Shown here piece after piece: positions 1-12,522 of a stretch of DNA of 64,000 nt. This stretch comes from Morchella semilibera (taxonomy: Eukaryota; Ascomycota; Pezizomycetes; Pezizales; Morchellaceae). The notes beneath the pieces are model-generated. The model was not told the DNA's origin and did no database searches. It saw only the letters and a program-made list of their open reading frames with translations. The position numbers and the translations under genes are program-made. The DNA lies in assembly GCA_009192285.1 (NCBI GenBank), contig WBVU01000005.1:2994731-3058730 (forward strand). Reading direction: 5' to 3'. Within the stretch, counting starts at the first letter, position 1, and each line of letters begins with the position of its first letter.

Positions 1-3000
1 GAAGTTGATAGCGAAACACCCTCCAGGCAAGGAGGGGTAGAAATGCGGGGCAGAACCTGATAGTATTAGGGTTAGTTGTATGTATACTCGGTCAAATTCA
101 TATGGTCCGTGTAATCGTTACCATTAGTATTCAAGTAAACCAAAACACCAGAAATAACAAAACATTCTTTGCAGCTTGCATGATAGGTCGGGTCCTGGAA
201 CCGTGCCATCAAGCCCCATCAAAAATACAACCGCCAAAACAAATTCCACTCTTCAATAGGCGGCCTAGAAAAAATAGAGCTAATTGACTCCACTAAATCC
301 ATGTTGCTTTTTGTCTCTCTCTCTCAGTTCTAGTGTTTCCTAAGTATTATTCCTGCGGGTTTCCCCGTCTTGGAGCGTTTATAGGCGTTTAGTTGCAATC
401 GTATCTGAGTAATAGATTTATGGGATTATTGATCATGACATTTAAGACAATGAACCAAAGTGTTAGGAGCTGGTACACACGGGGGCGTTTTTCTATTGAT
501 ATCTCGTTATTTTTGCCTTTTTCAAAAGGATGAGATATGACCGGGAACGGTACCCAGGTTTTCCTCGTCATTATTAGCAGGGCGAGCATGTAATTACCAA
601 TTACAAGCTGAGATACTCGGTTCCCCACATTTCCCAGGCCCAGCTTTTGCCCATCAATTGGCCCATAGCCAGGTACGCTACGCACCTTGCATCCCAAGCA
701 AGATATGCGAAGAGCAGCAGTCTCGAGAAAACAAAACACACATACAAGAAAGTTTCTTTTTTGTCTCAATTCAGCCCCCTTTGGTGAAAAAAAAAAAAAA
801 AAAAAGAAAGAAAAAGAAAATCCACAGCTCGTGCTTTAACGACATTAACGTTTTGTCTTGGTCCGCGGTGCGCGGAGACGGAGTTCAAGTTCAAGGGAAA
901 GATTCACAGATATCCTGCTCACATGACCACTATCACGGTGTACGAGCGTGTATGAGCGCCGGAAGGCAGGATCAAACGAGATACCTTGGCCGACTTTTTA
1001 TGACCCCCTATCCTCTTGTGGGAAATGATGCTCAGGTACCCGCCGGTGTCCGCGCCTCACTCGCTCCAAAACCAAGACCGAGCTTGCGAGAGTCTAGAGA
1101 TTTGACCCGCTCTCAGGATTAAAGAGAGAAAAAAGAAATGGGGAGAGGAGGAGGGGGGGGTGCTGGGAAGGTTTTAGGCGAAGAGAGGAATAGCAAAAAC
1201 ATTTTTTTTTCTCCCTTCACCTGCATGGTACGGTAAGAGGGAAATTGTTATGTTTGCACGACCATTTGGTACCCCCACTTAATTGTACTAGAGGTGTTTC
1301 CTTACATCTGCAGCATTACTGTGCTAGGCCGCGGCTCGTAAATTTTTTCTCGAGATGTGTTTTTTTTTTTTTTCTTTTCCTTTGCTTGTTTGTATGAGGA
1401 GGAGTAGGAGGAGTAGCAGTAGGAGGAGGAGGAGGAGGAGGAGGAGGAGAAGAGGTTGACGGTTGTGGTATCCATGCACATACCATTAATAGCCTCAATT
1501 ACTTATCCCCCCCCCGGAGAACGTGCTCCGCTTACGACTTCCACACCTCTGTCTCGGCCAATTCGGTAGTCGGTTAGCTCGAGCGACAAGCTTTGATCTC
1601 ACAAACGACCCATGCACATATCGTGAGATCTGTCCAAACCTGAACCCCTCCCATCCTAAAACAAAAAAGAATTTGAGGCTGCAACATCCCACAACCATGA
1701 AAAGTGGCATGTCAAATAGCAGCAAAAAAATTTGAAAACCTTTTTTTTTCTTTATTGTCTGAGATGCATTACCGTTCGGCTTCGGATACGAAAATCTTCC
1801 CGAATTCTGCCTTTTTTGCCTTACGCTTACATCCTATCTTCGGCGACTGCTCGGCCGGCCCAACGGGAGGTAATATTTAGAAGGTACAAGAGGGAAAAAA
1901 AATATTATATGCCTACCTATTAGATGTCAATGATCGGTTTTTCAAATAAGGCTCTGCAGGGCTCAGAAAGACTTGTGACGTCACCGCGGGGGAGGGCGAT
2001 CATGCAGCGTGGACTACTTCAGGTCACCAATCCTCCTCCCATGGCTATGTTATCAATCACGACTCTCGAATAAAACCTAATCCATATTATTTCGTTTATC
2101 AAATCCTTTTCAAAGTCAGGAGTGTGTGCTGTAGTCTTAATTATGACACAGAACACATAGAACTACATGTAGTCAAGAGCAGTCCGTTTTGGTATCAGGG
2201 GAGACGTCCAACTAAAACCCGAACGTTGCTTTTTCCTGTCCTTCCAGATTTGTATCTTTTAGGAGATGGAAATGGTAAACGAACTGATGGGCTCCCCCCC
2301 CCCCGGTCATTTACGCACCAGGTCAGCTTGAGGATAGGCCCCGCCATAGCGGTAGCTTTTCTTAATGTGCGTCGAATCAGAGATTGTAGAATCGCACGGA
2401 TTTAACCGGCGCTGGTCGACGAGACACCAAGCTTTACGAGCGGGGGATTTCCGGTGGTGTGTTACATCATTATCTGAAGGGACATGCCTTGGGACGCATC
2501 TTGGGGTAAAACGTGCAGTTTGGGTACATTCTCGTTGCTCTCGCTAGAGCGCACACACACTCAACTGCCGCCAGCGCCGCAGAAAGGGTTCTAAATGTGG
2601 ATATATTCCAAACGGAGCCAGCCCTCCCGTTCAATGGTTTTTGGTTTTTGGTATGTATGGTGGTGGTGGTGAGCAAGCAGTAGTGCACGGGGAAGTGGAA
2701 CTGCAAATTATCCGTTCGCAGTAACAGTGATGGAGTAGCAAACTGTCGATTCCAACATCAGAGCCAGATAAAGTGTACCCGCACCCAGGATGCTGTGCGC
2801 TTTGCATACGTACATACGAGGCGAGAAGATAGAAGATAGGTCAGTTGCAACGTCTGTTCGTCATAGGAGAGGTTAGAAAAGGCCCGAAATTGTAATTAGT
2901 TAACGCCGGACCCCAGCTACTCTACTGCTGCTCTCTGTTGCACCGAGGAAGCGGCCAAAGATCTAAATGGCCCCGTGAGCAACTCCTGGAGAATTATTGC

Positions 3001-4312
3001 ATGTGTCGTACGTCGTCGTCGTATTGATAGTCCACTTAGTACGTAGCATGTACGCATTGATCATCTATCTGATCTCTCTGTAATATCAAGGCAAGAAAGT
3101 AAGCACCTTGGTCCTGGTCCACATAGAAGCAAAAGGAATTGAGAAGCAGGGTCCATTTCACATGAAAGTGTTCCAGATTAAGTATGGGAAGCCAGCCTGA
3201 GGTGAGGTGTTCGGTAGATTAGAATTAGGTCTTAGATACAAGCATGTATGTATGCCAGGTATCAGAACCAGGGGGGAGGGGGGATATGAGAAGATCCCAT
3301 AAAACTACATACCTACTAGTACATGTAGGTACTTCTTCTCTACCTAGCAATTGGACATGATACCAGGGTAAGGCTGGGAGTCTGGGACACTTCCGTGGTC
3401 AGTGGGGTAGAAGGGAAAGGGTTCATGAGGCTAATTTAGCCCAAATCTCAGTGCAATGTTTTAGTTTATCTTGGCTCGGATCTATCAAGATCTAAGTCCG
3501 GAGAATGGAGAAAGAAGAGAGGAAGACCTGGTAGAAGACTGCGGACCAAGAGTCTGGGCACGGTACTCTAGGTACTCTAATCAATACTATAGGTAGGAGT
3601 GTTATGCCAACTGCCCCGTCTACGCCCCCTCCTACAGCGGAACATGTGTGGACTTTCTTTTTTGTAATTCTACTTCGCCCACGTGCTCCTCGGTTGGTTG
3701 GTACAAGTGACCTTTCCGCTGAACTGGAACAGAAAAATTGAATAACGTTATTGACCCCATGTTAATTGAAACTCGCACAACAGCGTCATCCATCCCTTCC
3801 CCTCCACCACCCCCCTCAATGTTATTTCCCCCACTCGCTTTGCAATGCACTATGGAGAAACCCCAAGTGGCTGTCTACTGCACCTTCGTGGTCCAATTTA
3901 CAGCCCCCTCCCTCCCCCAAAAGCATATTATCCAATTGAACTTTTATCCCCCCTCCCAATCGCTGTTTAGACTCCCTTCCTCTTGGACCGGATCCTCTGT
4001 AGACTGGCTAGGACTACGGCGCGTCTGCATTGCATGGCGTCTGCATGATGCAGTAAACAGGGTTTAAGGGAAGATATTTGGAAGAAAAAAAATAACCATC
4101 TGAGATCTAGGGCGCAGAGGCCATCTGCGGTGGCCAAAACTAGCATGTTTCGTAAAACTTTAGATTTATGAGCAAACAGTCCTTATCGCCGCGCTAGCAC
4201 AGCAACCCATACGTACGTCTGATCTGGCCCGCCGCACTGCCTCTGACTGACTCTCCCCCACAATCGTCATTCCCACCAGTCTATCGTGGCCCTGGTCTTG
4301 GGGCCTTGGAGT
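1..4312. other. Intergenic, no gene seen
   Basis: I see no conserved coding sequence on either strand; the open frames here are short and of low complexity. The stretch holds an A-run near 787-805, a GGA-type microsatellite at 1396-1455, C-runs near 1507 and 2297, and copies of the palindrome TACATGTA near 2164 and 3320. Confidence 0.6.
1396..1455. repeat. GGA/AGG microsatellite
   Basis: Imperfect then perfect tandem AGG triplets. A poly-T run lies just upstream. No gene overlaps it. Confidence 0.85.
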
Positions 4313-4326
4313 ATGTACGAGGACAG

Positions 4327-4334
4327 GATATAAG
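4327..4334 (+). promoter_or_regulatory. Candidate TATA box of the short conserved gene
   Basis: GATATAAG lies about 180 bp upstream of the ATG at 4513. It is followed by a pyrimidine-rich stretch and then by a CA-rich leader (about 4358-4512) with no in-frame start, the usual look of a well-expressed fungal promoter. The transcription start is inferred, not seen. Confidence 0.4.
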
Positions 4335-4512
4335 GTCCCCTCCCTCCCCCTTCAAGTGTTCTCATCAGCACAGCAATCAACTCATACAAAGCATCCTCTT
4401 CCTCAAGCAACACTCACACTTGAAAACTAGCCTCCATTCTTTGCGCTAGCAACCCAACTACAAAAAGCTCCCTTCTCCCAACAGCAACTTTCATAACCCA
4501 AACACTCTCAAA

Positions 4513-4827
4513 ATGTCCTCAGTCCAGAAGACCGCTTCCCCTGCTATCCGCAAGCCCACCACCTTCTTGTGCCTTGCGCCAGTCCACTCTGCCAGCTTCC
4601 CCAAGCAGCCTCAGTCTCCCAAGATGTCCCCAGTCACCTCTACTGCCATGGAGAGCGCCGTTGAGTCCCCAGTTGGCTCTCCTCTCCTCCTTCCTCAGAC
4701 CTCTTCCCACCGCAGGAGCTCTACCTCATCCATTGGCAGTGCCACCGAGAAGCGACGATTCCTCAAGCTTGGACCCGTTTTCTGGGGTGGTGCCATCGGC
4801 GAGAACGACTACGCCATCGAGGACTAA
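4513..4827 (+). CDS. Short conserved ascomycete protein, function unknown
   Basis: A single-exon frame of 104 residues. It is Ser/Pro-rich and looks disordered over residues 1-80, with a run of Ser/Thr after HRRSS. It ends in a compact segment, KRRFLKLGPVFWGG, followed by an acidic tail. The FLKLGPV-type C-terminus is one I associate with short, uncharacterised proteins of filamentous ascomycetes; no enzymatic motif or membrane segment is visible. The start is chosen because the ATG sits in an A-rich context (cAAAATG) after a CA-rich leader with a TATA-like box about 180 bp upstream. Codon choice is C-ending and looks expressed. It stands alone, with its nearest neighbour over 3 kb away. I am fairly sure it is a gene and do not know what it does. 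Confidence 0.75.
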   Translation: MSSVQKTASPAIRKPTTFLCLAPVHSASFPKQPQSPKMSPVTSTAMESAVESPVGSPLLLPQTSSHRRSSTSSIGSATEKRRFLKLGPVFWGGAIGENDYAIED

Positions 4828-7800
4828 GCGACTCGCTCCCTCTCAATTCATTGAGCTTGAAGTTCCTTCGGTTTCGATAATTGTTTTGGCGCACTTTACT
4901 TTTATATATATTTTTTATATCCCCATGCCATCTTTATTTCGCTTCTGTTGATGGTTGAGGATGGAACGGAGTCTCTGATGCAGGTATTATTTGCGGCAGG
5001 ATAAAGGAGTTTGGTTTTTTTTTTGTCAGCTCGGACGAGTCATTTCTTTTTCTTTTGTTTTTTTTTCCCTCTTCTTTTTTTTTTTTTCTACTTCTCTATC
5101 AAATTATCAAAGTTAACAAAAAATCTGTTGGACATTTATGGGGTTGGGATTGGGATGGAAGATGGATTTTCCTTACTTTGATGAAGGCCGTACGTTGTCG
5201 AGTGGGTGGTCTCAGCTTATCGGTCTTCGGAAGACGTTTTTTTTTGTTAGGATGTTTGGGGCTTGAGGCTCTGGGGGGTTTTATCAGATCACCGGAATCT
5301 TTTTAGGACCAGAAATTTAACAATTCAATTCTTCTTCCATAAACTGACTCGCAACTACACTCCTTATTGGGTGGTTCCCGTGTTACATTTGAACAGTGAG
5401 CAACCGCCGCATCCAATTGAGGAGGGCGCTTGGCGGCCACTCGTTTGGTTCCTCGAAAAGGGGCGCGCCCGTGCCGCCAGTGGAGGTTGGGTGTTTCATT
5501 TTGCTGCAAAAGGGAAGGTGATCCCGCAATGGAGAACCCAATATGGGTGACCAGTTGGACAAGGCCCTAAGAAGAAAATGAGAAGGAGAGGGTTTGTATT
5601 TGAGTACCTTGGACTCGTACTAATACCCTAGACATTGAATGAATTGAATTTAATGGGTATGGGAAGGAGCGAAGGAAGGAGGGGGGGGGGTGTGATAGGG
5701 AGGGGGAGAGAGGGAAGGGGAGGAGCACGCGATAGATAGAGGGAGCAACTAAGTATTATGTATGTGCACAAGTTGCGAAAGTATTGGTGAATGATTGAGG
5801 ATTCGTGTTTAAATGATTGTTCCATGCTCATCTAAACCCAAATATTAAAAACTAAAAAGAGAGGGACGAGACCTGATGGGAAAGGGCAGTCAAATGGGGT
5901 GGGGAGGGAGGGGGGGGGGTGACGAGTAAAAGGCGAATTAGAAAGAAAAAAAAAAAAAAAACCTATGTTAGGTTATGATCTATCACCATCATGTAGTGTT
6001 TACTAGGGCCGCAGTTGAAAGGACCAGTAATGAGAGTATCTTGCCGCCGGGACAAGCTCGCCAGAGGGGATGGCTGGTCGGGAGCGGGATCATGGCGTTC
6101 GACTTCATTTCCCATATCCCCAGAGCGAGGCTCCGTCCAAGGTTCTCACGAAGACACTAGTACTAAAGTGGTAAATTTCACACGTTTTCTGGCTTAGCTT
6201 TCTTTCGCTTCTGCTCCGTCTGGGGTTATGTTATAACTTTTTTTTATTGCATGTCCAGGAACCCTCCCCCCAGGGCTGTCTTTGGTCTTCCCTTATTCTT
6301 TCATCTCCATACCCAACATGGTCTTATTTTTCTTCTTTTTTATCTCTCAAATTGAGAGTAAGCCGTATGTGTATGTAGGCAGTTTCCTAGTTTCGTTATT
6401 GCTGTTATTGTTGGGTTCATGGTAAGCTCTTAGTGGGTTGGGTTCATAGACTTACATGTAGGCATGTATCGTAATATCGTAATATCGTAATATCGTATTA
6501 CAGGGAGAGTCAGAACCACTACGACGAACAGACAAGAGCGCTTCACTGTGCGGGAAGGGGTGAGCAAGGTCCTGGACTGTGCGTGTTCCCATCCACCGGC
6601 ACCATAGCAACGATAGTTGTCCACAAAGTCTATATCACAAATATTTCTTCCTACTACCTCCACTAACTTTTTTACCTTACTGGACTCACTTCTGACTTGC
6701 TGCTGCTGTACCTACTCATACCTACAACCTACACCTCACGCTCCTTAGTACAGTAGTTTGCACCCCCCCCCCCCTCTTTCTCTCTTCCCCAAGGCACTTC
6801 CTAGCTGTAAAATATAGTCAGTCGGTTGTTGTTGTTGAGAATTCTTTTCTGCGTCTCTTTTTTTTTTAATTTCTGTTTTCTGTTTCTTTTTTATCTCGGC
6901 ACATACACACAACTCTACAGCGCATAGCGTATATTTACATACACCTACATACAGACCACACGTACAATTGAAATTTCCACCCTTTCTTATTCTTGCTGCT
7001 GATTATTCTGCACCTTCTTTTTTTTTTTTTTTTTTCCTCCATCGGAAACTGTAAGATAACGGTTATCCTACTGCCATCACTCAGTCAGGTAACAGCCAGC
7101 TTCTTGGGTTATCGTTGTAGCTATAACATTACCTTCTGCTCTATATCGCCCTTTCTCTTTCTCGCTTGTAATTTTCCCTTTTCATCCATTTTTTTTTAAA
7201 ATTGAATCCCGGCCTGGAACCTCTCTTTACGCCCTTTGGCCCCCAGCCCTGCTGTTTTAGCCGTGCCCCCATTCGTTGGCGCTGTCACCTAATCAGAAAA
7301 CACACCCAATACCCATCGACGCTCATTAAACTTCTCTCACTCTCTAATTCATCGTCAGGTCGTTCCCTTTCTTGACCATCACCGCGACCATCACAACGCA
7401 TCCACCCACCACTTCTACCTTCTCACCCCCCCCCCCCCAGTGAGCCCATCAGCCAACGTCTCTCCTCCTCCCGCCCTCCCACCCCCCCCCCCCCTCTCCT
7501 CCTTCTCTTCTTTTCTCTATTCTGTTACCATTAAGACTGAGCTCCATTCCCCTCGACAACAATCTCCTGTTCAGCAGCCTCTTTCAACGTGGTTGTTCCA
7601 GCCGGGTCGCTCTCTCTTCTCCCTGCTTTCGCTTCCCCCGGGGCTGAACTTCAAAAGGTCTTGTTTCGTCAAGAATCTTTCTTCTTAGTTCCGGTTTCTA
7701 GGAGATAGAGAGACAGAGATAAAAAGGTTCCCCCACCGCCTGGGTTATTCCATTTATTTCGTGTATTCTTCTACTTTCCTGCGCGTGGGAAGGAGATCGA

Positions 7801-8004
7801 GAGGTCCCCCAATCTCCAGTCAAGGATAAGCGAGAAGGAGGAAATAGGAAACAACAACGGGAGGGCGTGAAAAACCAATCCCTATCATTTCGCGAGTCTA
7901 AGCTACTTTTTTCTTTCTTTTCGTTCCCTTCTCTTCATTCGTTTCTTCTTCACCCCTCTATTCTTCTAGACGAAGTGTTGTGGTAGACTTTTACTTTACA
8001 AAAA
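4828..8004. other. Intergenic and pyrimidine-rich leader
   Basis: No conserved gene seen. It contains T-runs near 5060-5090 (3' flank of the short gene), an A-run near 5946, an eight-base tandem repeat at 6468-6497, and long C-runs near 6766, 7428 and 7482. From about 6700 to 8004 the plus strand is strongly C/T-rich, typical of a long fungal promoter and 5' leader for the phosphatase gene that follows. Confidence 0.55.
6468..6497. repeat. Tandem ATCGTAAT repeat
   Basis: The eight-base unit ATCGTAAT is repeated about four times, the last copy degenerate, in noncoding DNA. Confidence 0.8.
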
Positions 8005-10171
8005 ATGGATTCCGAGAAAAAAGTATCTGTGAACGGGAATGAGGACGTCTCAATGGCGCATGAGTCTAAAGCTCAAGATAATGTAGCAGGTGCGTCGACT
8101 AGCCTCCCCCCCCCCCCAAACCACTCTTCCCTTCCCCTCTCCCACCATTCACTTCTCCCTTCCGATCTCATCTCATCGCAGCTTTTCCTTGCCTCGCATC
8201 CATCTCCCCCACACGCTCTCCGATCCCGATCAAAAAAAAAAATTTTTTAAAAAAATAAAAGCTTCTCATTCACTTGTTCCAACACAAACACCAGCTAACT
8301 GATTTACCATGCATTATAGACTCGAGCCCTAACCCCTCTTCATCAATTCAATCGGGTCCCTCGACATCCCATGATGATACATCATCATTGACTGCTACCG
8401 CGAAGCCGCCGCCTTCGGCGTCAACTGTAGGAACTGAAGTACCCCCTTCAGCTCTTAATAACAACGCTTCCGTATCGCAGAAGCGAAACTCTCTGTTGGC
8501 AGTCCCTACCCGGACATCGTCTACCAAGAATACTGCTGAACAGTCACCTACATCCACTAGTAGTACCGCTGTTACCGCATCCGGCGACGCCGACCCAGAC
8601 GCAGACGCAGCCTCTACCAGCAGCCGGAAGAGGCGAAGGGGAGGACGTGGAGGAAGCAGGGCTAGCAGTGTCACAGGGACAGGGGGCCGAAACCCCAAAA
8701 CAGGGGGGAATAGGGAGGTTCTTTGGGTTCCTATGCTGTCGTGCTGGTTCGTCAGGGGAGAATGACCCGGGCTCACGCAAGGCCGAAATAAGGCCCGGTT
8801 CAGTACCTTCTCGAAGAGCAACTCCGGTCGTGAAAGACGCCAAAACGTCCGCAAAAGACAGCAGTTTTCGGATCGAAGGATGCCGTGGAAACCGAGAAAA
8901 TCGCGTCGGACGCTGGGGAAAGTAAGGCTAAGCCGGAGAGCTCTGCGGTACCTCCCGTCATACTAAATCCGCCAGTTGCTGGAGAGAAGGATGAGGAGAT
9001 CAAGCCGACGGAAGGTGACCTTGTTGGGCGGGAAATCGTTGTGGATGAACCTGCGGCTGAAACCAGCCGTGCAAGTGATGAAAGAAGGTTACCGTTGTTG
9101 GACACACCTACGGTCACCGTTGAGGCCCCCACCCCAACTGGACCTTCTAGTGAGAAAGATGACATTTCTACATCAGAACCAGGCCCAGCTCCATCCCCGA
9201 AAAGGCACCAGAGGCGCCTATCGCTCAAAGGAGGAAGACGTTGAAATGAAAGATGCGCAAACAGATGTTCCCCAGACTGAAGAAGTCCGAAAACCGATTA
9301 CCATCGAGCTACCGCCTCCTCCTACGGAAGTGCCCCAACACGAGGAGGAGAATGAGGAGGTGGAAAATGATTCAGATGACCATGCGGGCCAGTTGGTACA
9401 AACACCCCCGTAGATGATAGGCAACAATGGCTACTACCTCCTATCGCACCCAGGTTCGAAGGAAAGAAATGCTTGGTTTTGGATTTGGATGAGACCCTGG
9501 TTCATAGTAGTTTCAAGGTAATATAGAGATCTAGCCGATGCAGTGTTTATCCGGTCGTAATCCTGGGTACTAACGGCCAAAACAGGTATTACATCAAGCC
9601 GATTTCACCATTCCGGTTGAAATCGAAGGTAACTATCACAATGTCTATGTTATCAAAAGACCTGGTGTCGATCAGTTCATGAAGCGAGTTGGGGAGTTGT
9701 ACGAAGTTGTTGTATTTACAGCTTCCGTTTCGAAGGTGAGTTTTTCCTTTCTTTGTCTATTCTTGGAGCGCCACTAATATCTTCGTAGTACGGCGACCCT
9801 TTGCTTGACCAACTCGACATTCATGAGGTTGTCCACCACAGGCTTTTCAGAGAAAGTTGCTACAACCATCAAGGCAATTATGTAAAGGTAGAATTCGCAC
9901 GGACCCATACACCTACTCACGTGCACATATAGCTAATCTTAATATCTTTGTCTCACTAGGATCTTTCCAGCTTGGCCGTGATCTCAAGGACACTATCATC
10001 ATCGATAACTCGCCTACCAGTTATATTTTCCACCCCCAACACGCCGTACCGATCAGCAGTTGGTTCTCAGATGCTCACGATAACGAGCTTCTCGACCTGA
10101 TTCCAGTTCTTGAGGATCTATCTACACAGGATGTGAACGATGTCACTTTGGTTTTGGATGTTGCACTTTAA
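8005..10171 (+). CDS. psr1: Psr1/Psr2-type HAD phosphatase, with apparent frameshifts
   Basis: A CTD-phosphatase-like (NIF domain) protein phosphatase related to yeast Psr1/Psr2, which sit at the plasma membrane and act in sodium and general stress responses. Exons: 8005-8089, 8320-9517, 9586-9735, 9789-9887, 9960-10171. About 400 N-terminal residues are low-complexity Ser/Pro/Glu. They include the segment FFGFLCC (about residues 160-167), whose Cys pair resembles the palmitoylation site of the Psr family but lies internally. The catalytic domain fills the C-terminal 180 residues: the HAD nucleophile motif DLDET (about residue 418), then VVFTAS, and later IIIDNSP. Exon 2 changes reading frame five times: near the G-run at 8703, A-run at 8853, C-run at 9195, near 9222, and C-run at 9405. 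Exon 5 changes once at 9967, where one missing C would give the expected DLSQLGR. Two extra and four missing bases restore 582 codons. I read these as sequence errors more likely than decay, because the catalytic motifs and splice sites are intact. Confidence 0.85.
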
Positions 10172-12522
10172 GTACGGCGATATTTTTAGAAATCGTTGAT
10201 GCATACTTCTTTTTTTTGTGTGTATTTCGCGACGTGATCGGCGTTTCTTCTGCTGTCTACACATTGCATTGCCCTGGACAGATCAACAACAAAAGTGGGA
10301 TTCTAATAAAAAAAAAAGGCATGGGGAAGGAGAAGGATTGGTAAATATAAAATGCCATCAGGAGGGACAGACGGGCTATAGGGGGGCCCGGTGTCAGGGG
10401 GAAATCTTTATCATACGATTGTCATAATTGCCAGGAGCACGGGTCTTTGTTTTTGTGGTTTTTTTTTTTCTTTCGAGTTATTTCTAGCCGTGTTTCTTTT
10501 GTCGATCTTATCACCCTTTTTCATTCGTCTTCAATTTCATTGTGTTTGTTACCCATTTGTGTTGTGTTCAGTGCTATTAGCACATGGTGCAGAGTCACCT
10601 ACTAAGCTGGCTATCTGCCATTTTTCTTTCTTCGTCTCTTTTCTTTTCTTTTGTAATGTTTTGAATTTAGTATCTAACCCACTTCACCTTTCCTACTGTA
10701 TCTCACTTCTCTTTCTTTTCCATTATACCTCTTTGAACTCTCTCTTTTTCCTGTTATTAGGATGCATACTTATTAACCCCTTTTTAACTCTGCCTCTTCT
10801 CTCTCCACCTATTGTGTGTAGTATCTATTCAAAACACCTCTACCTTACTAGTACTACAACCATTCCTACATATTGCCGTGGTGTAGAATCTTCTCTCTCT
10901 ATCTCTCTCATTGTGCTCATTGTGCGGGTGGATGCTTCGACTTTTTTTGATGACATGCCGAGTAGTGGATTTTGCTGCAGGTGGGTCGATTTTTGTTTTT
11001 CGAACATACCATCACTCATTGACTCAGTGGGCCAACACAAGCACAGTTTCGTTAGTCCGACCTTTTTCCTTTTCTTTGGGGCAAATAACAACCTTCCTAT
11101 ATACAATACACTACACTACCTAGAGTAGAGTAGAGTCGAGTTCCGTATCACTTTTTTTTTCTTGCGTCTGCGTCTGGTCGTGGTCGAAAGGAGTGGGTCG
11201 ATATAGTCGCTCGGTGCAGCCTTTTATGCCCTCTTCTGCTAGCTCTGTCTTGCCTACATATATGTCCTGCCAGATTCCCTCGGGAAAGAAAATATGTTGC
11301 GATGTATCAGGCTGTTTTTCTTCTTTTCTTTTCTTTTTTCTTTGCGCTTTCTGGGTATATAATTGTCGTTTTGCTTTTTTTTTTTTTTTTTTTTTTTTTT
11401 TGCTTTTTACTCTTTACCCTCACTATTTGATTCGTAATGGGGACGGATGGAGATGGGGTCGGGGGTGTTAGTGATGAGGGGGGATGGGGAGGTGGTTGCC
11501 GCGTTGCTAGAATGCGGGGGGGGAAGAGGGAGACGGGAGGGAGATTGTCACTGTATATCAGAAATCCAATGAGCACATACATGTATGTATCCTCTCCCGC
11601 GAGGAGGGGGAGGGGGGGGGGGACGTAACTTCAATATATAAAAACATTATGTTCCACATTTCCTATTCCTATTTCTTTTTTTCTCCTGTGAGAGATGTGC
11701 CCCTCCACTTCTAAAATTCCCGACAGAACATCATGACAGCTTCCTACCCCGGGAAACAGGTGTAGAATTGGGGGGGGGGGGGGTTAGGAAATCTACATGG
11801 ATCTCACGACATACCCCCATGTCCTGCGATTACCGTTTTGCGGGGGGAGCGCACCAGAAGCCCCAAACAATTAGAGCTCACACGATCAAGATGTGGTGGT
11901 GGTAGTAGATGTGACATAGCCCAGGGTTGAGTTGCAGTTGTAGTAGCAGCAGCAATAACCAAAAGACCCTTGCAGAAGCCAGTACTCGTAAAGCTCTGAT
12001 GGTATTTTTTGCATCCCGTATAAAATCATGGGCTTGGCGCGTCCTTGTATCCTTGTAACAGCCCGTAGATACCATCATCATACTCTAGACCAGGCAACTC
12101 ACTGCAGAAAGCTAAACACCCCTACTCTACTCTTCCTGCCCCAACAGCATCATCACACTAACGTACTACCCCCACCCTTCATCTGTCCTTTTTTTTCCTT
12201 CTTCCTCCAACATCCTCACTCACATAAGGGGGAAGATTCAATTATCCGTTGTATAGTGGGACCTACAGCAACAATAAAAAAACAGGAAATACTTAATCTC
12301 CCATCTCAGCCGATTGGTCGGATTCCCGGTGCAGCTGCAGCGATCTTCTATCTCTATCGGAGTAGGGGAGGGGCTACGTTACGGACAAATTACAAACGAA
12401 CTATAGATACCCCGCTCTCCATACCTTCAGGAAAGCTACTGTAGGTAGCAGCTTATAGTTAGGTACCACCATTAGGGGAGAAAGAACACACAACAGCAAG
12501 TTCACGAGAAAAATTTGAAACA
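10172..12522. other. Intergenic, T-rich 3' flank then promoter region
   Basis: No conserved gene seen. A 245-codon open frame on the plus strand from 10391 is almost entirely T-rich low-complexity sequence (Phe/Leu/Cys/Ser) and is not credible. The stretch holds a T-run of about 27 at 11375-11401, G-runs near 11612 and 11769, and a copy of TACATGTA near 11578. Confidence 0.55.

Noticed and set aside
8348-8854. 168-codon minus-strand open frame opposite the phosphatase gene
   Set aside because: An antisense shadow of the Ser/Ala-rich disordered coding region; no motif of its own.
10391-11128. A 245-codon plus-strand open frame
   Set aside because: Composed almost wholly of T-rich low-complexity codons (Phe, Leu, Ser, Cys), no domain, and lies in the 3' flank of the phosphatase gene.
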